DNA from: Spirogloea muscicola
Taxonomy: Eukaryota; Streptophyta; Zygnematophyceae; Spirogloeales; Spirogloeaceae
Direction of reading: 5' to 3'
DNA length: 64,000 bases
Assembly (NCBI GenBank): GCA_009602725.1
Contig: WELB01000018.1
Span: 181,446 to 245,445 of the forward strand
Both the position numbers and the translations under genes were made by a program. The notes beneath the pieces were generated by a model. It was not told where the DNA came from, ran no database searches, and saw only the letters and a list, made by a program, of their open reading frames with translations. Positions 25,901-36,844 of the stretch are shown here, one piece after another (position 1 is the stretch's first letter; each line of letters begins with the position of its first letter).

Positions 25901-28900
25901 AGCAAGGCCGGCGGCGAGGTAGACGGCCCGCTGCCAGCGGCAGCTGCAGATATGGACGAGGACGAGTTCCTGGGCATGCTAGAGGAGGCGAGCCGGGGGC
26001 CCCACTCCGGCGCGCCTGCTGATACCAGCTCTGCAAGGGACTCGTTCTCGTATGAGCGCCAGGACGGCAGCAGCGGTCAGTGGGAAGGCCATGCCTCGCG
26101 TGGTGTGCTGCTGAGCCGATTTGAGGAGGCCGCCGCTGGTGTTGGCGAGGACGGCGGCGACGGCGGCGGTGAATATGAGGGAGGCTGGGAGGACGAGGAC
26201 ACCGAGCTGGCGCGCATGCTGGAGATGGCAGAGGAGGAGCACCGGCGCGCCGGCATCCTGGAGCGCAGCCGCTCGCGCGCCAAGGCAATAGAGGACGAGG
26301 AGACTGAGGCGCTGATGTTGGTGCGTGCAAGCTCTCAATCTGCTGTCTGATGTGCTGGAGCTCCTTCTGCTGTGTTCATGAGTGGGACTGCTTGGGGCTG
26401 ATGCAACGGCCTGACTTCAATGCTGTCTGTGCTGCGGCCTACGCTAGGCCATGGGCATGGACCGCAGGTCGATTGACGGCCTTGGAGAGGAGGGCCGGCG
26501 TGCGGTGCTGGGGGGCAAGCTCGCTGTGGACACCACGCTCGCGCGGCTGGAGGCGCTACAGCCGCCTGCGCTGGCCGATGGTGTGGGCTCAGCGGTGCAG
26601 ATTCGTGATGGCGGCGTGCTGCGCTCCATGGCGCCGCGCCACTTTGACCCGACAACTGGCCGCCTTGTCATGCAGGTGTGCTTGAAGTTGCCAACGCTGA
26701 GTTTTGATGGCCCTAAATCAATCAGGGTGTCATGCTTGTCTTTAGTACAAGTGTGTTGTGTGCTGAATGGGCAATGATGTCATGACCATATTGCAAAATG
26801 TGTATCTCATCTGAAGTCATCTAAGAGTTCTTCAGAGGGCTTATATGGTATATGCTGACTCTGTCCGTCAGAAGCAGCATCACATGTGAGGGTCCGCTTA
26901 CGCTCTCCATTCACGCTTTCCATGACATGGTCACAGGTATCAAAGCCGGTGGTGGTGCCCAAGGAGTTGGGGTCCTCCGCAATGGAGATAATACACCGGA
27001 TGGCGGGCGTGGGCGCCGAAACAATGACGCTGCAGGCCATGGCGGCGATGCCGCTTGAGGACATTGGCGGCAAGTCGGTGCAGCAGATCCAGGCGGAGGG
27101 CCTGGCTCTGGAGGGCAGCCCATCTCCTCTCGCGCTGCCAGCCAGCCATGCCAGGTGAGGGAGCAAAGCATTGCAACAATGGCTTCCATTTGACTGCGGC
27201 GACCTGTGCACGGTGCTGAAAGTGGTTTGCTGTCGCAGGCTCGCTCTTGAGGCCAACGGGGCAGGCTCGCAGCTCCGGCTGGAGGGGAGCAGCTGCAGTC
27301 CTGGAGGCAGTGGCGATGGTAGCGGAGCTCTCGTCCTGCGCCAGAATTATGGTCCGCTTGTGCCGCTGGCCGGCGGCGCTGCCACTGGCAGAGGTGCGGC
27401 AGCGGTCCCAATGGCAGCCAGCTCTCGTGAGGCGCTGCATGAGAAAGCACGCCAGATTGTGCTGCGACAGCAGGGCCGCGCCCTTGTACCGCACGGGAGC
27501 CGCGCTGCAGCCGCATCACCACGCAGCCAGCCAGATGCCGGCCAGCTTGTGAGGCGCTTGTCAGGCGGCAGCCTGGCGACTGTACGACCTTCCACCCTTA
27601 GCGGCAGCCATGGCACGTCAGCACTCCAGACGGCAACCGGCGCGGGCCCTCCCGCCACTCCGGGGGAGCTGCCGGACGAGTTTGTGAGCCTCCAGGAACT
27701 TGCGCCGTTGGCGATGCAGGTGAGCAGCGCCACGAGCCTCACGACAAGGCCATTGGCTTGGCACGGCTTTTTGCCAAGTGCAACCTGCTCTCGGCAGCAT
27801 GCTACCTTCAAAAGCTTGATTGCAGAGAGTTGTTGACAGCCTATTTGATGTGCTATAATCTGGTTGACGGTTGGCTAATGCTTCTGACAACCCGTACTCT
27901 GGTCCCCTCTGGACGCCTTCCACTGGCCAGACAATCGAGTACCTAGCTATGGAGGGCCTGAAAATCCAGGCGGGGTATGCTGAGGAGGACGCGCCATGCA
28001 CAGTGGAGGCGTTGTCATGGGGCGACACCAAGGCCCTTGAAGGCCCCTATGGTTGCAAGCGAGTACGCTCCAGCTTAATAGCGTATGCAGAGATGCTGCA
28101 TGTGAAGCAAAGGCCGGTTTGTTTGGCTTCCACTCAACCCCAGGATATTTAGTTCCATTGCTTTAAGCGATGTCCAACATGACAGATAATCTCTACGTTA
28201 TCCTACTGGTCATTCTTGCTGACGTGTCTTTATGGGAGTCGCGGTGACTTGCTCGGCAGGGCACCAAGGTTGAAATGCTGGGCGGCGCAGCAACAGTGCA
28301 CTTGCTGGAGGGCCGCAAGGCAAGCGCGGCAGATCGTCCCAGAGTGGACGAGGAGCGGCAGCACAACAGCGACGAGGTCGACGCGACGGCTGCTGCGGCT
28401 GCGGATGACAAGGACCTGATGAGCATGGCCATCTCGCTGGATGAGTGGACCCGGCTTGATGCTGGCGTCTTTGACAACGAGAGCACAGCCGATGTAAGGC
28501 AGCTGCCTGCTTTCACTCCTCAGTGTCAGCTCATGCTCTAGCTCGCTTCCGCCGTCTTCAGGTCCACAGTGTAAGCTTTTGGGCAAGCTCCCAGTCATTG
28601 GTCTAGTACACTTGCTCAAAGGCTTATCCTGGACTTTATGCCACAGGACACACTGGCAATATTGGCGGCGCATCAGGCGGTCCACAAGGACCTCATCATG
28701 GTGGACGATGGGCACGGCAAGAAGGCGCTGCAGGTCGTGGGGCAGGCGCCGCGAGGGGCGGTCACTACCGGCAAGAAGAAAAGCCGTGGCGGCAGTGGTG
28801 GTGATGGCAGCGGCGGCGTAATGGGCAACACCATCACGCTGGCCATGCTGGTGCAGCTGCGCGACCCGGCGCGCAACTATGAGCCCGTGGGCGCACCAAT

Positions 28901-29967
28901 GATGGCGCTCGTGCAGGCGGAGCGCATGGTTGTGCCCAAGCCCGCCAAGTTGCAACGTCGCATCTCCTACAAGGTCGGGCCTCTGCCCTGACCATGCTTC
29001 CTTTCTTGTGAACATACAGATGAGACATACCTCTGTAAGAGTTTTGACCTGGTTCACATCCGAGCCCCTGCAGCATTGACCTTGGTGCCATATGTCAGGC
29101 ACTTGCCAGAGGTGTCCGCCAGTCCGTGGGCTTGTAGCCTGTTGAGCAGGCTGCACGGACTGGCAGACACCTCTGGCAAGTGCCTGACATATGGCGCCAT
29201 GGTCAATGCTGCGGTGGCACAGATGCACCACAAATTGTCAGGCAGCTAGAAAGAACCAGCTCCTTGCTGTAATTTCGGGCCGTGCTGAATGATCACTTTA
29301 CTGAAGCATGTGGGCTCAAGGCCCTTTTGCATCTGCGTGTGGTAGCAAGCTGACCTTACGGCTGATGAGGCTGCAAAGAGCGATCTGTCGCGAGCACTCT
29401 GTCACGAGCTGTCTGAAGTTGGGGCTTGTGCTCATGAGTATTGAGTCTGAAGACTATGTAAGGCCTGGAATATCATTAGGCGTGCTTAAACTCGGGATTG
29501 TATGGTTGCTCTGACACACTTGGGAGGTTCTCTTGTCGTTGGTGGGACTGTGGCAGGGCGATGCCGGGAGGGGGCAGGAATCGATGTCGACGGCGGCGGC
29601 GGCTGCGGGTGCCGCTGCAGAGGAGGATGAGCAGAAGAGCGAGGCGCGTTTCAAGATCACAGGCATCCACATGACGGGCCTGCAGGCGGATAGCGGCGGC
29701 AAGCGGCGCATGTGGGGCACAGACAAGGCTAACCAGGCGGGGTCGCGGTGGCTGGCGGCCAACGGCATGGGCAAGGGGCGCGCACACCCGCTCCTCAAGA
29801 CCAAGCCGCCGCCGTCGCGGGTGCGCGTGAAGCAGGGCGAGACGCTCTGGAGCATCAGCCAGCGCGTGCACGGGACAGGCACACGCTGGACCGAGGTTGC
29901 GGCTCTCAATCCGCACATACGCAACCCTGATGTGATCTTTGCTGACGAGAGCATCCGCATGCGATGA
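22829..29967 (+). CDS. PMI1: PLASTID MOVEMENT IMPAIRED1-like NT-C2 protein
   Basis: Nine exons (22829-23800, 23945-26320, 26448-26675, 26937-27154, 27239-27719, 27931-28062, 28260-28493, 28647-28973, 29557-29967) join to 1792 residues. The NT-C2 domain spans exons 1-2 (RRSTCTFSLHVHGIEGLPAE, then VAEVEQTLHLKCTLYVG and ASDLLVTFGYEVQ). A long acidic region follows, then an Ala/Gly hydrophobic block (about residues 860-940), then the PMI1 C-terminal half: DEDEFLGMLEEA, VVVPKELGSSAMEIIHRMAG, EFVSLQELAPLAMQ, TIEYLAMEGLKIQAG, ITLAMLVQLRDPARNYEPVG, and a LysM-like end (VKQGETLWSISQRVHGTGTR). In Arabidopsis PMI1 is needed for chloroplast movement through cp-actin filaments and for Ca2+ signalling. This protein is about twice the length of Arabidopsis PMI1 because of the acidic and Ala/Gly inserts. 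ATGs at 23057 and 23379 are alternative starts. An N at 22983 lies in exon 1. Confidence 0.92.
24550..24865 (+). other. Glu/Asp-rich low-complexity block in PMI1-like protein
   Basis: Within exon 2, (GAG/GAA/GAC) repeats encode runs of glutamate and aspartate broken by short Ala/Val pieces. No Lys/Arg partners are interleaved, so this is likely a disordered polyanion rather than a coiled coil. Replication slippage at GAG repeats is a plausible origin. Confidence 0.8.
29070..29212. repeat. Long near-perfect foldback (58-bp arms) in the last PMI1 intron
   Basis: Arm 1 (29070-29127) and arm 2 (29155-29212) are inverted copies with about 55 of 58 positions paired. The 27-nt spacer holds its own hairpin (AGCCTG at 29136-29141 with CAGGCT at 29147-29152). 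Transcribed with the host intron it would form an almost continuous 143-nt stem-loop. It could be a young MIRNA-type or hairpin-siRNA precursor, or a tiny foldback transposon. I see no clear target-site duplication and no coding sequence. Confidence 0.88.
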
Positions 29968-31611
29968 CCGGCGGTGCGCCGGCACTTGCCAGGCTCTTCC
30001 GCCAGTGTGACGAGTGCGCTATTGACTGCACATTCTGCAGTCTCTACCAAGTTGCAGAGACTGCAGAATCTTTTTACTATAGACTTGCCCTGGTGACATT
30101 AGTTATTGTAGAGTGCAGAACAGTGGGCGCAGCGCGTGCGCGCAAGAAGATAGAGTGCCTCGTGTGCGAGGCTGGGCCAAAGGGGGCTAGAATGGCAGAC
30201 AAAGCAGGGGGAGGCGTACTTGGCAAGTCTTGACAGCCTGCCAAACAAAGGCAACTGCAAACATGCCCTCCCCTGCAATAGGAACTTGCCCTTGTTGTGA
30301 TTGTACATACACTCACTCCAGATTGATTCTGCAGAGTGAGTGACGTGACATATCGTGTGTCTCCAGTGCTAACGTGATCTCAAGAGCGGCCAAAGTCAGA
30401 GAGACACTTCCCCTTGAACAAGCAGTCTTAAGCATGAGAAGAAGCCAATTGAGAAGAGCAGTCTAAACCATGAACCCTCAACCCTAGACCCTAACCCCAA
30501 ACACCCGCATGTGTATGCATGGGTGTGGCTGTGGCACCGCACATGCCTGCAAGCCCACCAGCAATCATTGTCTAAACCCACATTAATTGCACACTGCCTC
30601 AGGAAGCTGTGCTCCACCTCAGCTGCCCCTATAGACACCAAACATAAGAGACTGGCTGGAAAGCCCGACCCTGGTCAACTGGCAAAGTAGTAAGAGGTGC
30701 CTGGCTGCCTCTAGCTGGATGGAAGGAGTCTCGTGATGTGGTTAAATAAGCCACCCCTTGCTTGGACACGCGGCAACTGCCGCTTTGGTGACAGAGCAAC
30801 GGTGCCGCTTCTGGTCTTGGACGAGCGACAGAGGCCCTGTATTCAGCAATGGAGACCGACAATGTCACCCATCATGGGTCCAGTAGCAGCAAATCGGGTT
30901 ATTGAGGCATTGTACGCTTCCTGGCCGGTTGTAGACGTTCTCATGTTTCGTATATTGAGTTTCTCCACACAGCCGGCAGGTAACTTCTGGCAGTGTGCAA
31001 TGAAGTGGGGTTGCTTTTGTTTGCAGAGGAAGTCCAGCCTGCAAAATTAAATTCACCTGCGCAAGCTAACACTCCATGCAGAATATAGAGGATAGAGAAT
31101 AAGGAAATACAACACTGATGAAGCTGGTCAGCAGGCAGGTGATGCGTTGAGCACTCAACAAAGCTCCGCAGGCCATACATGCCAAAGCTGCCCAGATCTG
31201 CCAGAGCAAGAATCTTGCTAAAGCAGCTCAGGTAAAGATAGGATGTCCTTAAGACAGTTCAGATTGCTCAAATGAGCTAATCATAATGGATGACCCATCT
31301 GCTCATGACATTTATTCAATCATGCAGATGTTTGTAAAGCAAGCTTCTCTGCAGGAGGCAATGGCTGTGAGTGGCCATGAAGCTCAAGATGACCAGATTG
31401 TTAGTTTTATCCAGCGCACGTGGATATTTTGGAGAGTTGCCTTATCATTGAGCATGTACTGCAAGATATCCACAGCATCTAAGGTATCTGACAACTCTAA
31501 TTTGCCGACAGAACATCCTTGTGAGAGCCTGTGTTCTGACGAGCAACAAGAGTGCACTGTGATACACAGTGGCGGGACCAGAGGGGCAGCTTTAGCGAGC
31601 CAGGGACCGAA
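29968..31611. other. Convergent spacer between PMI1-like gene and methyltransferase
   Basis: About 1.6 kb with no gene that I can support. It holds the hairpin at 30032-30069 and a degenerate telomere-like tract (CCCTAGACCCTAACCCC around 30480-30500). An open stretch from 31286 gives no recognisable protein. Confidence 0.5.
30032..30069. terminator. Perfect 14-bp hairpin 65 bp after the PMI1-like stop
   Basis: ATTCTGCAGTCTCT (30032-30045) pairs with AGAGACTGCAGAAT (30056-30069), with a 10-nt loop. It is followed by CTTTTTACTATAG. In a bacterium this would be called a terminator. In this eukaryote it is more likely a 3' UTR structure or chance; the feature type is used loosely. Confidence 0.4.
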
Positions 31612-33181
31612 CTACACAGAGCTACCAAAACTAGCGCCACCCTTGCCACTGCCGCCGCCATGTTCGTCAAGAACAAGCTCCACGATCTCCACCGCAGCGG
31701 CCTTGAGGCTCTCAAGCTTGCTGGTGGGCATGAAGTCGTCAGCGAGCACAATGGACGCACACGCCAGGCCCCACTTGGCCATCAGGAACTCGATCGACCG
31801 ATGACTACTGCGAGCAGGCACCCACAGGCCACAAACGCAGATCTACATGAATGCCATGTTGCCAGATTTCAATCTGATCACCTCCACTGGCTTCTGGCAG
31901 CATGCACTGGGTCTCTGGCCAAGCCAGAGTAACAGCTACACTACAGAGGCGGAAACAGAGCTCCCTTGAGAGTGGAGGTGGGCTTTAAACCTCCTGAAGT
32001 ATATAAAGGCCAAGACATACAACATTGCAATGAGGTTGTGCGTGGAAAACAAGGGGTGGCCCAGCATTTACGAAGGTGGAGTGTTCGGGTGTGTCTTATC
32101 AAGGGCCGGACCTGCGGTGCTGGTAGGCGATCATGGCGGCCGCGCCCGGCCTCGAGCCCAGCAGCAGGCGCAGCGTCACGAAGAAGTCCTCAAAGACTGG
32201 CAAGCACCAGCTGCTACTTGAGTCGATTTAGCAATACATGTTGATGAGCCTCACAGCTGACTCGGGCCTCTGGGACGCGTATCAGCCAGAATGTTTTACT
32301 GATAAGCATTTCAAAGCTTTCCCTGCACCACTTCACAATTGTAGACCCTAGTCGAACTATAAGCCCTCATCATTTTCACACGCTGTTGGATTGATCTGCC
32401 TTTTGCTGCTGGTCTTCTGTAACAACGTCTAAGATGGCAGCACATCAATGGCAGCAGGGCAGTTCGATGTCGCAAAGCAAGGAGGTTGCTGGCAACAGCG
32501 GCAAAGACAGGGAACAACCCGCAGAGTCGTAGAGGACGTCGGCGGCCAGCACAATGTCAGGGGGCTCAGCGTCGTCCAGCGGGTCCCAGTGCCGCAGGCC
32601 CCAGGTCAGCGGTCGGACCTGCGGGCGCCGCGGCGGCCATCAATCAGCCGGCTGCCGGCGTCTTCTGGGATTTGCCTTGCCCTCTGGGCAGACAGTAGTC
32701 CCTTGGGTTTTCAGATGACAGCATTGGCTTTTGAATGCTAAGCCCTGAATCCCAAACTCTTGGGCGTGACTCGCCGAGCGCTCTCGATACCTCGCAGCTG
32801 ACGCTGTTGAGCGCGCACGAGGCGCGCAGGTTCTCCAAGACCTGCAGGAAGCAGCGGGCCGTCGCGTGTTCTCGTGAATCAGCTTCACGAGGTGCTTCAT
32901 CAGGTACAAGTGAATCGAGTTGGCACACTCAAGGAAGAGTTACTCCATTCTTGCTTTTGAGAGCGGCTCAGGCTCACCGAGAGCATGCAGCAGCGGCAGC
33001 GCAGCACAGTCGCGGGCTGTAGGAATGATGGGTTTTAAGGCTTTGGGATTTAGGGGTTCAAGGGTTTGGGGTTTAAGGTGGTGGGCCTCGCCGCCGGCTG
33101 GTCGTGGCGGTCCGTGAGCGCCACGGCGGCCGCGCCGAGCTTCGCGGCCAGGATCCCGGGGAGGCCCGTGCCCGCGCCCAG
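31612..33181 (-). CDS. METTL21-type (FAM86-like) protein lysine methyltransferase, 5' end in gap
   Basis: Minus-strand exons: about 33181-33106, 32841-32791, 32618-32519, 32196-32112 and 31807-31612 (stop TAG). The first carries SAM-binding motif I (LGAGTGLPGILAAKLGAAAV) then ALTDRHD. The next reads VLENLRASCALNSVSCE, followed by VRPLTWGLRHWDPLDD and PDIVLAADVLYDSA (motif equivalent to DxVxGADVxY of METTL21 enzymes), then FEDFFVTLRLLLG and FLMAKWGLACASIVLADDFM. These enzymes methylate lysines of non-histone proteins such as chaperones and elongation factors; the substrate cannot be predicted. The last four exons join in phase. No normal splice donor is visible after ALTD: the sequence passes into a telomere-like tract and the region borders the poly-A/N gap, so the local assembly may be wrong. 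The N-terminus is missing in the gap. Confidence 0.8.
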
Positions 33182-33218
33182 CTGCCCGCCGCCGCCGCCG
33201 CCGAGTCAGTGCTGGCGG

Positions 33219-34258
<1,040 letters not shown>

Positions 34259-36197
34259 GCCGCGCTCGGCTCGCTGCAGCCGGCGGCGCCGCCGGCCTGC
34301 CTGGCCGGCCACGCCGCTGCGCTCGCCCTCCTCCCCACCCACTGGTTCTTCTCCCTCCTCTTCTACACCGACGCCGCCGCCACCGCCGCCGCCGCCGCCA
34401 TGTACCTCGCCTGCCTCCGCCGCCGCTACTGGGCCTGCGCTGCGGTGAGCGGCTCATGGCCGCGCCGCCGTCAAGGATCGCCGGCGCCGCCTCGGTGCTG
34501 CAGCTGCCGCTCCTGGGCTCGCCGCTGACGCAGGCGGCCAGTGCGGCCCCGCCGGCAGCTTGCAGCCGCCGCGGTGCTGTGCCGCCAGACGAACGCCGTG
34601 TGGGCGGCGTTCGCTCTCGTCGTCGCCGCTCTGGACATGCTCGGCGTCCCGCTCCCGAGTGAGCCTGGCTTGGCCGTCCTCGTCCGCCGCGCATGGGACC
34701 GGCGGCTCCAGCTCCTCTACGCGCTCGGCCCCCTTGCGGCGGTCATCGCGGCGTTCGCCGCGTTCGTCTACTCCAACGGCGGCATTGTCGTAGGTTGCGC
34801 CCTCTCCGCGCTGCCTGGTTGTGGGCGTTGCCAGGCTCTTTTCCGAGCCGCCTCGCGCTCCACCGCACGCCACTTCATGTGTGTCATAAGCTTGACCAGC
34901 ATCTTCAAACCCCAAACACTTAGGCGCTAGATCCCGACACCACCTATTCCATTAACTAAGTTGTACACCTTGTGACTCTTGTAACCGTATCCAGGTTTTA
35001 CTGACATCTCCTGCTTGCTGCTCCACCTGAAATGATGGAGCAGGCGCCAAGGACGCCCACCGGCCGGCGCCGCACCTCGCGCAGCCCTTCTACTTCGCGG
35101 CCTTCGCTGCGGGTGCCATGGCCCCAGTTCACTTCCACCCTCGGCGCGCCGTGGGCCTCCTGACGAAGCTACGAAAACAGCTCACCAAATCGCCACTGGC
35201 CACCTCCGCTGTTGCGGCACTTGCTGTCGTGCTTTCGTTCGTCGCCGTCCACAGCTATAGGTTGACGCGTGAGCCCCATGTCATAAGCTCTTAATATCAA
35301 ATGCATTCCTTTAAATCAATTATTATTTATCAGTGTGTCGTGTCGTAAAGTGACTGTGTGTTGCAGAGGTCCAAGTCAGCTTAGCGTCTACTGTGTAAGG
35401 TTAGGAACACGGCTTCCCTTGCTCCCACCGAGTGACCTTCTGCAGGTGCAGCTAACTTGTGCACAATACCAGCTAGTAGGGAGAATCATGTGATCCCTCC
35501 GGGTCCGTTTCCTGATTACAAAGCAGATGGTCCTCTGCGCTTAGCCCAGTCACCGTCGCCTTGCCTCACGCCCAATTCCTGTGTGTCAGTGCACGATACT
35601 GGCTTGCTGTGACAGCACCCGCTGATCAGCCCAACTGTCTTGTGTCACTTCCACAGCCTGGCACACCCGTACCTGCTGGCAGACAACCGGCACTACACGT
35701 TCTATCTGTGGAAGGACGTGATCCAGCGTCACAGCGCCGCCAAGTACCTTCTTATCCCGCTCTACCTGTACTCTGCTTATTCCCTTGCTGACAAAGCTGG
35801 TGAGCAAGCGCAAGCACTCTGTCAGCTGCAAACTCAGAAGCCCTTGCACGCAGACTGCCTGCATTGCACACTCTGCTTTTGTGAATGTCATCTGACAATC
35901 TGACATGTGGTGAGGCCCCATCCTGCGTCAGTTGAGCAGATGGGCGGCCTCCAGGCAGCGGCATTTGCAGGGGCAGTCGTTGCGGTGCTTGCTCCGGCGC
36001 CCCTTGTGGAACTCCGCTACTTCACCGTACCCTTCTTCATCCTGGCACTCCACACGCCGGAGCTGGGGTCCGCGGCGAGCCTAGCATTCCTGCTGCCACT
36101 GTATGCGGCCGTCAACACCGCCATACTATATGTCTTCCTATGGCGGCCATTTGAGTGGCCCCACGAGCCTGGTGTGAAGCAGCGCTTCATGTGGTGA
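34259..36197 (+). CDS. ALG10: ALG10 alpha-1,2-glucosyltransferase, 5' end in gap
   Basis: Exons: gap to 34444, 34559-34793, 35044-35260, 35657-35799 and 35932-36197 (stop TGA). ALG10 adds the third and last glucose, from dolichyl-phosphate-glucose, to the lipid-linked oligosaccharide in the ER lumen, the mark needed for efficient N-glycosylation. Family wording is clear: LPTHWFFSLLFYTD, VLCRQTNAVWAAF, FVYSNGGIVVGAKDAH, HLAQPFYFAAFAAG, LAHPYLLADNRHYTFYLWK and LFLWRPFEWPHEPGV-like C-terminus (ending KQRFMW). Several hydrophobic segments fit its multi-pass topology. The donor after GGIVV and the acceptor before EQMGGLQ were chosen because they keep the frame. The N-terminal part with the first membrane spans is in the gap. 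It is divergent to the methyltransferase. Confidence 0.93.
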
Positions 36198-36844
36198 TCA
36201 AGCTCCGCAACCAAATTTTGCGCTGCATTGGTGCCCAACTTGTCACATTGCTTTCACTCACTTGCACATTCTCATCCACCGCTGTGGAGCAATGTCGGGA
36301 GGTCTCCTTCATAATTGTTCAACTCCACAAAGCATGGATGCTGTGCTGCTAAAATTATTACCTCGCATGCATACACACATAGCAGTCTTTATAATGTCAG
36401 CTTTCACTTCCACCCCTTGCACGAAGTCAACTGCTCTGGGATATTTGCAAAGTCACAGGACTATGGCAGCGACACAGGCAATTGGGACTACGGACGAGGT
36501 TAGGTGTCAACAGCTTGATGTCAAGAGCTTAGGCGGCAGGTTAAGGCAAAGGGGAGGAGAAACTAATGGGCTAAGCTCAATGTGAGCAAGTTTGCAGCTT
36601 GTGCCTCCTGCCGAAGCCAATGCTGTGCAATGACATGATTCGCAACAGCAGCAGGAGTTGTCGAGGTGCCAACTTAGGCTGGCACGCTCGTTAAACTAGT
36701 GGGCTACACGACGCCGGCAAAGGTTTCCCGCAGAAGGGAACGGCAAGTCATGATGCAATAGACATGCACTGCCATGACTTCTCAGCCCGTGCTCTATCTT
36801 TGATGGAACCTCAACCAATAATGAGCAATCCCTCGCTATGCAAT
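36198..36844. other. Convergent spacer between ALG10 and MutS2
   Basis: About 650 bp of lower-GC sequence that must contain both 3' UTRs. No coding sequence, RNA gene or repeat stood out. Confidence 0.6.

Noticed and set aside
24460-26330. Ser/Pro- and His/Pro-rich minus-strand frames under the PMI1-like gene
   Set aside because: They mirror the acidic and Ala-rich coding of the plus strand. The plus frame carries the family motifs and splice sites.
31286-31500. Plus-strand open frame starting MDDPSAHDIYSIMQMF
   Set aside because: It has intron-like composition, no family resemblance and no supporting splice sites, and lies in the 3' spacer of convergent genes.
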